DNA of 64,000 bases from Streptomyces rishiriensis (GTDB lineage Bacteria > Actinomycetota > Actinomycetes > Streptomycetales > Streptomycetaceae), in assembly GCF_003112535.1 (NCBI RefSeq), contig NZ_BEWA01000008.1, forward strand, positions 334,643 to 398,642, written 5' to 3'. The translations under genes were made by a program, and so were the position numbers. The notes below the pieces were generated by a model, which did not search any database, was not told the origin of the DNA, and saw only the letters and a program-made list of their open reading frames with translations. Positions within the stretch are counted from its first letter, which is position 1; every line of letters starts with the position of its first letter. Shown here piece after piece: positions 1 through 8,592 of the stretch.

Positions 1-2
1 CG

Positions 3-2912
3 CTGATGTCGGGCGAGGAGCCGGTCCGGATCGGGCTGCCGCTCAGGGGCTGGGAGCTGGCGGTCGTGGACGACGCCGGCGAGCCGGTGCCCCTGGGCGG
101 CAGCGGACAGCTCGTGATCGGCGGAGTCGGGCTCGCGCGCTACCTCGACGCCGAGAAGGACGCCGAGAAGTACGCGCCGCTGGAGTCGCTGGGCTGGGAG
201 CGGGCGTACCGCAGCGGCGACCTGGTGCGCGCGGACGCCGAGGGGCTCGTCTTCCTCGGCCGGGCCGACGAGCAGATCAAGCTCGGCGGACGGCGCATCG
301 AGCTGGGCGAGGTGGACGCGGCGCTGCAGGCGCTGCCGGGCGTGGCGGGCGCGGCCGCGGCCGTGCGGACCGCCCGCAGCGGCAACCAGCTCCTCGTCGG
401 GTACGTCGTCACGCAGGAGGGCTGGGACCAGGCGGCGGCCGTGGAGCGGCTGCGCGCCGAGCTGCCCGCGGCCCTGGTGCCGCTGCTGGCGCCGGTGCAG
501 GACCTGCCGACGCGCACGTCGGGGAAGGTCGACCGCAACGCGCTGCCCTGGCCCCTGGAGGGGCTGGAGACCGCCGGCCGCGTCGAGCAGCTGTACGGCA
601 CCGAGGCCTGGCTCGCCGAGCAGTGGACGGAGGTGCTGGGCATCCCGGTCGCCTCCGCCTCCGACGACTTCTTCGCGATCGGCGGCAGCAGTCTGGGCGC
701 GGCCCAGCTCACCACCCGGCTGCGCACCCGCTATCCCAACGCCGCGGTGCTGGACGTCTACGCGCGGCCGACGCTGCGCAAGCTGGCCCGGCGCCTGGAG
801 GCCTCGGCCCAGGACGACGCCGGCACGCGCACGATCGCGCCCGTGCCGAAGCGGACGCAGTTCCTGCAGCTGCTGCTGCTCCTGCCCCTGTTCACCCTGC
901 TCGGGCTGCGCTGGACGGTCGCGCTGACCGCGCTGGGCGATCTGCTGCCCGCGTACGGCTGGCTGCCGACCGCTCCGTGGTGGCTGGTGGCCGCCGGGCT
1001 CCTGCTGTTCTTCAGTCCGCCGGGGCGCCTCGCGCTCGGTGCGGGCGGGGCGCGGCTGCTGCTGCGGGGCGTGCGGCCCGGCCGGCATCCGCGGGGCGGC
1101 TCGGTCCATGTGCGGCTGTGGGCGGCTGAGCGGCTGGCCGACTTCAGCGGGGCGACCGCGCTGACGGGGGCGTGGCTGCAGCGGTACGCGCGGGCGCTGG
1201 GCGCGAAGATCGGCCCCGACGTCGACCTGCACGCGCTGCCGCCGGTCACCGGCCTGCTGAAGCTGGGCCGGGGCGCGGCCGTGGAGTCCGAGGTGGACCT
1301 GTCCGGCTACTGGCTGGACGGCGACCGGCTGGAGATCGGCACGGTGAAGGTGGGCGCGCACGCCGTCGTCGGCACGCGCAGCACGCTGTTCCCGGGCGCC
1401 CGTGTCGGCAAGCGGGCCGAGGTGGCGCCGGGCTCGGCGGTCGCCGGGCAGATCCCCACCGGTCAGCGGTGGGCGGGGGCGCCGGCGGTCAAGCTCGGCA
1501 AGGCCAAGCGCAACTGGCCCAAGGAGCGGCCGCCGCAGAGCCGGTACTGGCGGGCCATGTACGGCGTGTCGGGGCTCGGACTGACGCTGCTTCCCGTGCT
1601 GTCGGGCGCGGCGGCGCTGCTGGTGGCCTCGCTGTTCGTGACGCCCGGCGACGGGCTCGGAGAGGCCGTGCGGGGTGCGGCCGTCGCGCTCGTGCCCGCC
1701 ACGCTGGCCTACGGGGCGGCGTACGCGCTGCTGGTGCTGGTCGCCGTCCGGCTGCTGAGCCTGGGGCTGCGCGAGGGCACGCACCCGGCGCACGGGCGGG
1801 TGGGCTGGCAGGCCTGGACGGCCACCCAGCTGATGGACCGGGCGCGCGAGACGCTGTTCCCGCTGTACGCCGGGCTGGTCACGCCGGTGTGGCTGCGGCT
1901 GCTGGGCATGCGGATCGGGCGGGGCGCCGAGGTGTCGACGGTCCTGGCCCTGCCGAGTCTGACGACGGTCGGCGAGGGCGCGTTCCTGGCCGACGACACG
2001 CTGACCGCACCGTACGAGCTGGGCGGCGGCTGGGTGCGCGTGGGGCGCGCGGAGATCGGGCGCAGGGCGTTCCTCGGGAACTCGGGGATGACCGCGCCGG
2101 GCAGGTCGGTGCCGGACGGCGGGCTGGTGGGTGTGCTGTCGGCGACGCCGAAGAAGGCGAAGAAGGGCACCTCGTACCTGGGGCTGCCGCCGGTGAAGCT
2201 GCCCCGGCACGCGGCGGACTCCGACGACAGCCGTACCTACGAGCCGCCCGCGCGGCTGCTGTGGGCGCGGGCGCTGGTGGAGCTGTGCAGGATCGTGCCG
2301 GTGCTGTGCTCGACCGCGCTGGGCGTGGCCACGGTGGCCGTGCTGTGCGCTCTGGGGGCGTGGGCGCCCCTGCTGGCCGGCGTGGTGCTGCTGGGCACGG
2401 GAGTCGCGGCGGCGCTCGTGTCCGTCGTCGCCAAATGGGCGCTGGTCGGCCGCCACCGCACCGGTGAGCACCCGCTGTGGAGCGGTTTCGTCTGGCGCAA
2501 TGAGCTGGCGGACACGTTCGTCGAGGTGGTGGCCGTGCCGTGGCTGGCGGGTGCGGTGCCGGGGACGCCCGTGATGACGGCGTGGCTGCGCGGTCTCGGG
2601 GCGCGGATCGGCCGGGGCGTGTGGGTGGAGAGCTACTGGCTGCCCGAATCGGACCTGGTGACGCTGGAGGACGGCGCCACGGTCAACCGTGGGTGCGTGC
2701 TGCAGACTCACCTCTTCCACGACCGGATCTTGCGGACGGATACTGTGGTCCTCCGTGAGGGCGCCACGCTGGGCCCTGGCGGGATCGTGCTGCCCGGCAG
2801 CACGATCGGGGCCCGGACGACCCTGGGTCCCGCGTCGCTCGTCATGGCCGCGGAGTCCGTCCCGGACGACACCCGCTGGCTCGGCAACCCGATCGAGGCA
2901 TGGCGTCCCTGA
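3..2912 (+). CDS. Pls/PosA-type membrane nonribosomal peptide synthetase, 3' part (5' end outside window)
   Basis: The frame is open at the left edge, so the gene starts upstream. What remains begins in the C-terminal subdomain of an adenylation domain (YRSGDLVRADAEG and GRADEQIKLGGRRIE motifs), then a thiolation domain with FFAIGGSSL; the phosphopantetheine Ser is the codon at about 690. After it come three hydrophobic pairs (near 860-1040, 1560-1760 and 2240-2450) that alternate with three soluble domains with hexapeptide/acyltransferase-like texture (for example near 1200-1480, 1900-2110 and 2600-2890). This A-T-(TM-C)x3 plan is that of epsilon-poly-lysine synthetase (Pls), where the three tandem C domains polymerise a single amino acid at the membrane. 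There is no thioesterase. The substrate cannot be read because the specificity pocket lies outside the window. It overlaps the following M1 peptidase gene. Confidence 0.85.
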   Translation: MMSGEEPVRIGLPLRGWELAVVDDAGEPVPLGGSGQLVIGGVGLARYLDAEKDAEKYAPLESLGWERAYRSGDLVRADAEGLVFLGRADEQIKLGGRRIELGEVDAALQALPGVAGAAAAVRTARSGNQLLVGYVVTQEGWDQAAAVERLRAELPAALVPLLAPVQDLPTRTSGKVDRNALPWPLEGLETAGRVEQLYGTEAWLAEQWTEVLGIPVASASDDFFAIGGSSLGAAQLTTRLRTRYPNAAVLDVYARPTLRKLARRLEASAQDDAGTRTIAPVPKRTQFLQLLLLLPLFTLLGLRWTVALTALGDLLPAYGWLPTAPWWLVAAGLLLFFSPPGRLALGAGGARLLLRGVRPGRHPRGGSVHVRLWAAERLADFSGATALTGAWLQRYARALGAKIGPDVDLHALPPVTGLLKLGRGAAVESEVDLSGYWLDGDRLEIGTVKVGAHAVVGTRSTLFPGARVGKRAEVAPGSAVAGQIPTGQRWAGAPAVKLGKAKRNWPKERPPQSRYWRAMYGVSGLGLTLLPVLSGAAALLVASLFVTPGDGLGEAVRGAAVALVPATLAYGAAYALLVLVAVRLLSLGLREGTHPAHGRVGWQAWTATQLMDRARETLFPLYAGLVTPVWLRLLGMRIGRGAEVSTVLALPSLTTVGEGAFLADDTLTAPYELGGGWVRVGRAEIGRRAFLGNSGMTAPGRSVPDGGLVGVLSATPKKAKKGTSYLGLPPVKLPRHAADSDDSRTYEPPARLLWARALVELCRIVPVLCSTALGVATVAVLCALGAWAPLLAGVVLLGTGVAAALVSVVAKWALVGRHRTGEHPLWSGFVWRNELADTFVEVVAVPWLAGAVPGTPVMTAWLRGLGARIGRGVWVESYWLPESDLVTLEDGATVNRGCVLQTHLFHDRILRTDTVVLREGATLGPGGIVLPGSTIGARTTLGPASLVMAAESVPDDTRWLGNPIEAWRP

Positions 2913-4354
2913 GGAGGGGCTACTCGGAGTCGGTGAGCGGTGTACCGGCGACGGGTGGTTCGAGCACAGGTCAGGGAGCGGACGGGGACGTGGCAGTTCA
3001 GCAGACGGTCGGGCCGGATCCGTATTTCCCGGCCAACGGTGACCCCCGGTACCGGGTGCACCGTTACGAGCTCACGCTGGACTACCGGCCCGGCCCCAAC
3101 CGGCTGTCGGGCGCGGCGCGCATCAACGCGATCGCGGGGCGTGCGCCGCTGGCGGAGTTCCAGCTGAACCTGGCCGACTTCAAGATCGGCCGGGTGCGGG
3201 TGGACGGCCGACAGCCGCACTACACGCATCGGGGCGGCCGGCTGCGGATCCGTCCCGCCAAGCCGATCCGCGCCGGGGCGGCCTTCACGGTGGAGGTGCA
3301 CTGGTCGGGCAACCCCAAGCCGGTGAACAGTCCGTGGGGCGGCATCGGCTGGGAGGAGCTGGACGACGGGGCGCTGGTGGCGAGCCAGCCCGTGGGGGCG
3401 CCGTCCTGGTACCCGTGCAACGACCGGCCCGCGGACAAGGCGTCGTATCTGATATCGGTCACGACGCCGTCCGCGTACTCGGTGGTGGCGGGCGGGCGGC
3501 TCCTCACGCGGACGGCGAAGGCCTCGACGACCACCTGGGTCTACGAGCAGTCGGCGCCGACGTCGAGCTATCTGGTGGGCCTGTCCATCGGCGAGTACCA
3601 GACCGTCCTGCTGGGCGATCCGGGGCTCGGCGGGGTGCCGCAGCACGGTCACATCCCGGCGCATCTGCTGGCGGCGTTCTCGCGGGACTTCGCGCGCCAG
3701 CCCGGGATGATGCATCTCTTCCAACAGCTCTTCGGGCCTTACCCGTTCGACGAGTACGCGGTCGTGGTGACGGAGGAGGAGCTCGACGTCCCCGTCGAGG
3801 CGCAGGGGTTGTCGCTGTTCGGCGCCAACCACGTGGACGGGGCCCGGGGTTCGGAGCGGCTGGTGGCGCACGAGCTGGCGCACCAGTGGTTCGGCAACAG
3901 CGTGTCGATCGCCGACTGGCGGCACATCTGGCTGAACGAGGGGTTCGCCAAGTACGCGGAGTGGCTGTGGTCGGAGCGTTCGGGCGGCCGCAGCGCACAG
4001 CAACTGGCCGCCGTGGCGCACCGGTCGCTGGCGGCGCAGCCGCAGGATCTGCGGCTGGCCGACCCGGGCCGCAAGTCGATGTTCGACGACCGGCTCTACG
4101 AGCGCGGCGGCCTCACCGTGCACGCGGTGCGCTGCGCGCTGGGCGACGAGGCGTTCTTCCGGATGCTGCGCGCCTGGCTGTCCCTGCACCGGGGCGGGGC
4201 GGTGACGACGTCGACGCTCACCGCGCACGTGGCCCGGTTCGCCCCGGACCCGCTGGACGGCCTGTTGGAGGACCTGTTCGAGGCCTGGGTGTACCGGACG
4301 GCGCTGCCTCCGCTGCCGGTCCTGACGCCGCGCCGCGGCGCGGAGTCGGCGTAA
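2900..4354 (+). CDS. M1 family zinc metallopeptidase
   Basis: A 484-residue aminopeptidase-N-like protein. The zinc site is complete: HELAH at residues 324-328 and the third ligand E347 eighteen residues later in WLNEGF. The usual GAMEN exopeptidase motif is replaced by VEAQG, a variation seen in short actinobacterial M1 enzymes. There is no signal peptide or membrane segment. The ATG at 2900 lies inside the end of the synthetase gene (13-nt overlap). An in-frame GTG at 2933 follows a GAGGAGGGG stretch (2911-2919) and is a reasonable alternative start. The tight overlap with a Pls-type synthetase suggests coupled expression and possibly a role in trimming or degrading the synthetase product, or in self-protection; that link is inference. 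Confidence 0.88.
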   Translation: MASLRRGYSESVSGVPATGGSSTGQGADGDVAVQQTVGPDPYFPANGDPRYRVHRYELTLDYRPGPNRLSGAARINAIAGRAPLAEFQLNLADFKIGRVRVDGRQPHYTHRGGRLRIRPAKPIRAGAAFTVEVHWSGNPKPVNSPWGGIGWEELDDGALVASQPVGAPSWYPCNDRPADKASYLISVTTPSAYSVVAGGRLLTRTAKASTTTWVYEQSAPTSSYLVGLSIGEYQTVLLGDPGLGGVPQHGHIPAHLLAAFSRDFARQPGMMHLFQQLFGPYPFDEYAVVVTEEELDVPVEAQGLSLFGANHVDGARGSERLVAHELAHQWFGNSVSIADWRHIWLNEGFAKYAEWLWSERSGGRSAQQLAAVAHRSLAAQPQDLRLADPGRKSMFDDRLYERGGLTVHAVRCALGDEAFFRMLRAWLSLHRGGAVTTSTLTAHVARFAPDPLDGLLEDLFEAWVYRTALPPLPVLTPRRGAESA

Positions 4355-4494
4355 CGCTCCGCCGGGACGCGGTGGCGAACCGGCCCGGCCCGGCGAGGGG
4401 TGGTCGGCGATGGGCGGTCCGGCTGCGGCGGCCGCGTTCGGGGCGTCGTGGTCCCCGCGTCCCTCCGGGGCGAGGGGGCGGGCACAATGGGGGC

Positions 4495-4926
4495 ATGGTC
4501 CGACGTACCGCCCGTCCGCGGCGGCGAGCCTCCGCCACCCCCGCCTCCGTGTCCGCCGGCTGTCCGTGCGGTCTGCCCTCGTCGTACGAGGCGTGCTGCG
4601 GGCGCTTCCACGCGGGCGGCGACGCCGTGGCCGCACCCACCGCCGAGGCGCTGATGCGTTCGCGCTACAGCGCGTTCGTGCGGGGGAACGTGCCCTATCT
4701 GCTGCGGACCTGGCATCCGCGGACGCGGCCGGAGCGGCTGGAGCTCGACCCCGGGATGCGGTGGACGGGTCTGGAGATCCTCGCCACGTCCGACGGCACC
4801 GCGTTCCACACGTCCGGCGTGGTGGAGTTCCGGGCGTCCTACCGGGGCGGGGCGCTGCACGAGCGCAGCCGGTTCGAGCGGGTGGACGGGGCGTGGGCGT
4901 ACGTGGACGGGGAGTTCCCCGAGTAG
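4495..4926 (+). CDS. YchJ-like protein (UPF0225 family, SEC-C-type Cys motif)
   Basis: A 143-residue protein with an N-terminal basic stretch and then GCPCGLPSSYEACCGRFH, the cysteine cluster of YchJ/SEC-C proteins that probably binds zinc. It is followed by the family pattern EALMRSRYSAFV...YLLRTWHP and an NTF2-like C-terminal half ending in WAYVDGEFPE. Molecular function is not established for the family. The ATG at 4495 lies a few bases after CACAAT (4484-4489), so the transcript may be leaderless; there is no clear Shine-Dalgarno. The 140 bases before it are very GC-rich with no gene. It converges on the gluconate regulator gene downstream and has no evident functional link to it. Confidence 0.8.
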   Translation: MVRRTARPRRRASATPASVSAGCPCGLPSSYEACCGRFHAGGDAVAAPTAEALMRSRYSAFVRGNVPYLLRTWHPRTRPERLELDPGMRWTGLEILATSDGTAFHTSGVVEFRASYRGGALHERSRFERVDGAWAYVDGEFPE

Positions 4927-4950
4927 CGGGTCAGGGCGCGTGCGGGCAGG

Positions 4951-5652
4951 TCAGGGCGCCAGGATGTCGAGTTCCTGGAGCGCGCCGACCGTGATCTCGC
5001 GGGTGAGCCGTTCCGCGCGCACCGGGTCGCCCTCGCGGACCGCTTCGGCGAGCTGGACGTGCAGCGTGACGGCGGCCGGGTCGGGGTCCTCGAACATCAC
5101 CTCGTGATGGGTGCGGCCGGCCAGCACCTCCGCGACGACGTCGCCGAGCCGGGCGAACATCTCGTTGCCGGACGCGACGAGGATCATCCGGTGGAAGGCG
5201 ACGTCGTGGACCAGGTAGTCCTGCAGGCGGTGGCCGCGTGAGGTGGCCACCATGCCCAGTGCGCACCGCGTCAGCTCGGCGCACTGCTCCGCCGTGGCGT
5301 GCGTCGCCGCCAGGCCCGCCGCGACCGGCTCGACGGCCGAGCGCAGGACGGTGAGCGAGCGCAGCTGGTGCGGGCGGTCGGCGCCGGCCAGCCGCCAGCG
5401 GATGACCTGCGGGTCGTAGACGTTCCACTCGGCCCTGGGGCGCACCGTGACGCCCACGCGGCGGCGGGACTCGACGAGGTGCATGGACTCCAGCACACGG
5501 ACCGCCTCGCGCATCACGGAGCGGGAGACGTCGAAGCGCTGGGCCAGTTCGTCGGTGCGCAGGACGCTGCCCGGCGGGTACTCACCCGCGGTGATCGCGG
5601 GCCCGAGGGCGTCCAGTACTCGGCCGTGCAGACCCCGGCCCGGAGTGGTCAT
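4951..5652 (-). CDS. FadR-subfamily GntR regulator of the gluconate operon
   Basis: A 233-residue regulator with an N-terminal winged helix (residues about 8-72, DELAQRFDVSRSVMREAVRVLE) and a C-terminal FCD effector domain (about 85-225). The FCD domain keeps metal-ligand-like residues in HDVAFHRMI and in TLHVQLAEA. It is transcribed divergently from gntK, and the 140-base gap holds a palindrome (5687-5697) suited to a GntR dimer. Family knowledge points to a repressor released by gluconate or 6-phosphogluconate. The position next to gntK-gntP supports that, but the effector is inferred. Confidence 0.85.
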   Translation of the reverse strand: MTTPGRGLHGRVLDALGPAITAGEYPPGSVLRTDELAQRFDVSRSVMREAVRVLESMHLVESRRRVGVTVRPRAEWNVYDPQVIRWRLAGADRPHQLRSLTVLRSAVEPVAAGLAATHATAEQCAELTRCALGMVATSRGHRLQDYLVHDVAFHRMILVASGNEMFARLGDVVAEVLAGRTHHEVMFEDPDPAAVTLHVQLAEAVREGDPVRAERLTREITVGALQELDILAP

Positions 5653-5686
5653 GCACTCAGAGTACGCGGTAGATCACGAAGCTAAA

Positions 5687-5697
5687 AAGTCAGACTT
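5687..5697. promoter_or_regulatory. Candidate GntR operator
   Basis: AAGTC-A-GACTT is a perfect 5+1+5 inverted repeat in an AT-rich patch (GCTAAAAAGTCAGACTTATT). It is 35 bases upstream of the GntR start and 96 upstream of gntK. It is the only strong palindrome in this divergent promoter region and has the size expected for a FadR/GntR half-site pair. Confidence 0.5.
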
Positions 5698-5792
5698 ATT
5701 CATCACAGCCTCTTGAATTCGTCGTACCTAATCGGTTTCAGTGTCGTCGGCGCCCGTTGGCGTCAGGTGTCGATGAAGACAGCGAGGCGAAG

Positions 5793-6311
5793 ATGCGCAC
5801 CCCCCAGGTCGTCGTGGTGATGGGCGTCGCCGGCACGGGCAAGACCACCATCGGTCCGCTGCTCGCCGCCCGGCTGGGCGTCCCGTACGCGGAGGGCGAC
5901 GACTTCCATCCGCCGGCCAACATCGCCAAGATGTCGGTCGGCACCCCGCTCGACGACGACGACCGGTGGCCGTGGCTCGACGCCATCGGCGCCTGGGCGG
6001 ACGAGCGGGCCGGGCTCGGCGGGGTGGTCAGCTGCTCGGCGCTGAAGCGGGCGTACCGCGACCGGCTCCGGGCCGCGGCCCCGGGAGTCGTCTTCGTGCA
6101 CCTGGCCGGCGACCGGTCCCTGATCGAGGACCGCATGGAGCACCGGCAGGGTCACTTCATGCCGACCGCGCTGCTGGACTCCCAGTTCGCCACGCTGCAG
6201 CCGCTCCAGGCCGACGAGACGGGCGTCGCCGTCGACGTCTCCGGCAGCCCGGAGGCCATCGCCGGCCGGGCCGTGACGGCGCTCGCCGCCCTTCCCGAGC
6301 CGGCCGCGTAA
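5793..6311 (+). CDS. gntK: Gluconokinase
   Basis: A 172-residue kinase that phosphorylates D-gluconate to 6-phosphogluconate with ATP, feeding the pentose phosphate pathway. The P-loop GVAGTGKT is at residues 11-18. The family motifs EGDDFHPPANIAKM and the SCSALKRAYRDRLR substrate/lid segment are intact, and length is normal. I chose the ATG at 5793, which has GAGG at a 5-base spacing; an in-frame ATG at 5757 would add 12 unconserved residues. It is first gene of the gluconate operon, with gntP starting 44 bases after the stop. Confidence 0.93.
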   Translation: MRTPQVVVVMGVAGTGKTTIGPLLAARLGVPYAEGDDFHPPANIAKMSVGTPLDDDDRWPWLDAIGAWADERAGLGGVVSCSALKRAYRDRLRAAAPGVVFVHLAGDRSLIEDRMEHRQGHFMPTALLDSQFATLQPLQADETGVAVDVSGSPEAIAGRAVTALAALPEPAA

Positions 6312-6355
6312 CCCCCTCACCCTCCCCCGTCACCGATAACCGCAAGGAAACCCCC

Positions 6356-7753
6356 GTGACCAGACTCAGCGTCGAGATGCTGGCGGCGGACACGGTCGAG
6401 CCGATCACCTCGGCCGGCCACGCGCAGCTGGGCATCGCCGTCCTGGCAGGCATCGCCTTGATCGTCCTGCTCATCACCAAGTTCAAGCTTCACGCCTTCC
6501 TGGCCCTGACCGTCGGCTCGCTCGCGCTCGGCGCATTCGCCGGGGCGCCCCTCGACAAGACCATCGCCTCCTTCACCGCCGGGCTTGGTTCCACGGTCGC
6601 CGGGGTGGGCGTGCTGATCGCGCTGGGCGCGATCCTCGGCAAGCTGCTCGCGGACTCCGGGGGCGCCGACCAGATCGTGGACACGATCCTCGCCAAGGCC
6701 GGCGGGCGCTCGATGCCGTGGGCGATGGTGCTGATCGCCTCCGTGATCGGCCTGCCGCTGTTCTTCGAGGTCGGCGTGGTGCTGCTGATCCCGGTGGTGC
6801 TGATGGTCGCCAAGCGGGGCAACTACTCGCTCATGCGGATCGGCATCCCGGCGCTGGCCGGGCTGTCGGTGATGCACGGACTCGTCCCGCCGCACCCCGG
6901 TCCGCTGGTCGCGATCGACGCGGTCGGCGCCAACCTGGGCGTCACCCTGGCGTTCGGCGTGCTCGTCGCCGTGCCGACGGTCGTCATCGCCGGTCCGCTG
7001 TTCTCGAAGGTCGCCGCCCGCTGGGTCGACGTCCCCGCCCCCGACCGCATGACACCGCAGCGGCCCTCCGAGGAGCTGGAGAGGCGCCCCGGCTTCGGCG
7101 CCACGCTGGCCACCATCCTCCTGCCGGTCGTGCTGATGCTGTCCAAGGCACTCGTCGACATCGTCGTGGACGACCCCGAGCACACCGTGCAGCGCGTGTT
7201 CGACGTCGTCGGCTCGCCCCTGATCGCGTTGCTCGCCGCCGTGCTCGTCGGCATCTTCACGCTGGGCCGGCCCGCGGGGTTCAGCAAGGAGCGGATCTCG
7301 CACCTCGTGGACAAGGGGCTCGCGCCCATCGCGGGCATCCTGCTGATCGTCGGCGCCGGCGGCGGCTTCAAGCAGACGCTGATCGACTGCGGCGTGGGCC
7401 GGATGGTCCTGGAGGTCTCCAAGGACTGGTCGATACCGGCCCTGCTGCTGGCCTGGCTGATCGCGGTGGCGATCCGGCTGGCGACCGGTTCGGCGACCGT
7501 GGCGACGATCTCGGCGGCCGGCCTGGTCGCGCCGCTCGCCGCCGACATGTCGACCGCGCACACCGCCCTGCTGGTCCTGGCCATCGGCGCCGGCTCGCTG
7601 TTCTTCAGCCATGTCAACGACGCCGGCTTCTGGCTGGTCAAGGAGTACTTCGGGCTGAGCGTCGGCCAGAACATCAAGACCTGGTCGGTCATGGAGACCA
7701 TCATCTCGGTGGTCGCCGGCGGCCTGGTCCTGCTGATCTCGCTCGTCGTCTAG
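6356..7753 (+). CDS. gntP: GntP-family gluconate:H+ symporter
   Basis: A 465-residue integral membrane protein with about 12 hydrophobic segments and the GntP-family features LFFEVGVVLLIPV and HGLVPPHPGPL in the middle, and GAGSLFFSHVNDAGFWLVKE near the C-terminus. It imports gluconate or related aldonates across the cytoplasmic membrane. The GTG start at 6356 follows AAGGAAA (6344-6350). A longer in-frame extension upstream overlaps gntK and is not part of the family. It sits between gntK and the two dehydrogenases, forming a complete aldonate uptake and catabolism operon. Confidence 0.93.
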   Translation: MTRLSVEMLAADTVEPITSAGHAQLGIAVLAGIALIVLLITKFKLHAFLALTVGSLALGAFAGAPLDKTIASFTAGLGSTVAGVGVLIALGAILGKLLADSGGADQIVDTILAKAGGRSMPWAMVLIASVIGLPLFFEVGVVLLIPVVLMVAKRGNYSLMRIGIPALAGLSVMHGLVPPHPGPLVAIDAVGANLGVTLAFGVLVAVPTVVIAGPLFSKVAARWVDVPAPDRMTPQRPSEELERRPGFGATLATILLPVVLMLSKALVDIVVDDPEHTVQRVFDVVGSPLIALLAAVLVGIFTLGRPAGFSKERISHLVDKGLAPIAGILLIVGAGGGFKQTLIDCGVGRMVLEVSKDWSIPALLLAWLIAVAIRLATGSATVATISAAGLVAPLAADMSTAHTALLVLAIGAGSLFFSHVNDAGFWLVKEYFGLSVGQNIKTWSVMETIISVVAGGLVLLISLVV

Positions 7754-7815
7754 GAGATCGCGGGGCTTGCGGAGAAGGAATCGCGGGACTTGAGGAGAAG
7801 GAGAGGGGCACGCGG

Positions 7816-8577
7816 ATGAGTCATCCCCTGTTCGACATCGGCGGCCAAACGGCGCTGGTCACCGGCTCCAGCCGGGGCATCGGCCTCGCCCTCGCGCGGG
7901 GCCTGGCGGAGGCCGGCTGCACGGTGGTACTCAACGGCCGCGACGCCGGGCGTCTGGAGCGGGCCGCCGCCGAGCTGCCCGGCGAGCGGGTCCACACGGC
8001 CGCCTTCGACGTCACCGACGGCCCGTCCGTCGCCGCCGGGATCGCCGACGTCGAGGAACGGGTCGGTCCGCTCGACATCCTGGTCAACAACGCGGGCGTA
8101 CAACTGCGCGCCCCGCTCCTGGAGTTCGCGGACGCCGACTGGCACCGGCTGCTGGACACCAACCTCACCAGCGCGTTCCTGGTGGGGCGGGAAGCCGCCC
8201 GCCGGATGACGGAACGCGGCCACGGGAAGATCGTCAACATCTGCTCCCTGCAGAGCGAGGTGGTGCGGCCCGGCATCGCGCCGTACGCGGCCACCAAGGG
8301 CGCGCTGAAGATGCTCACCAAGGGCATGTGCGCGGACTGGGGTCCGTACGGCGTGCAGGTCAACGGGCTCGGCCCCGGCTACATCGAGACCGAGCTGACC
8401 CGGCCCCTGGTCGAGGACGAGGAGTTCAGCGCCTGGGTGCGCCGCCGCACCCCGGCCGGGCGGTGGGGCCGCACCGAGGACCTGGTGGGCGGGGTGCTGT
8501 TCCTCGTCTCTCCCGCGGCGGACTTCGTCAGCGGTCAGGTGCTGTACGTCGACGGCGGTATGACGAGTGTGCTCTGA
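7816..8577 (+). CDS. idnO: Gluconate 5-dehydrogenase (SDR family)
   Basis: A 253-residue short-chain dehydrogenase that interconverts 5-keto-D-gluconate and D-gluconate with NAD(P). The cofactor motif TGSSRGIG is at about residues 16-23, NNAG follows LDILV, and the catalytic Tyr157-x3-Lys161 is in YAATK with the Ser in NICSLQS. The C-terminus DFVSGQVLYVDGGM is typical. The start is preceded by AAGGAGAGGGG. With the idonate dehydrogenase downstream and gntK and gntP upstream it matches the L-idonate/ketogluconate pathway. Other SDR substrates cannot be excluded by sequence alone. Confidence 0.85.
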   Translation: MSHPLFDIGGQTALVTGSSRGIGLALARGLAEAGCTVVLNGRDAGRLERAAAELPGERVHTAAFDVTDGPSVAAGIADVEERVGPLDILVNNAGVQLRAPLLEFADADWHRLLDTNLTSAFLVGREAARRMTERGHGKIVNICSLQSEVVRPGIAPYAATKGALKMLTKGMCADWGPYGVQVNGLGPGYIETELTRPLVEDEEFSAWVRRRTPAGRWGRTEDLVGGVLFLVSPAADFVSGQVLYVDGGMTSVL

Positions 8578-8592
8578 GGGGACGTGCGGCGG

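Noticed and set aside
3..2912. A truncated synthetase pseudogene
   Set aside because: The frame is open to the window edge and begins inside a normal adenylation domain, so the missing part is simply outside the window.
2708..4636. A 640-codon minus-strand frame opposite the M1 peptidase gene
   Set aside because: The composition is Arg/Ala/Pro-rich and lacks any motif; the opposite strand encodes an intact metallopeptidase.
5713..5741. A TTGAAT -35 box for gntK
   Set aside because: At 17-base spacing the -10 position reads TTTCAG or similar, so I do not claim the promoter.
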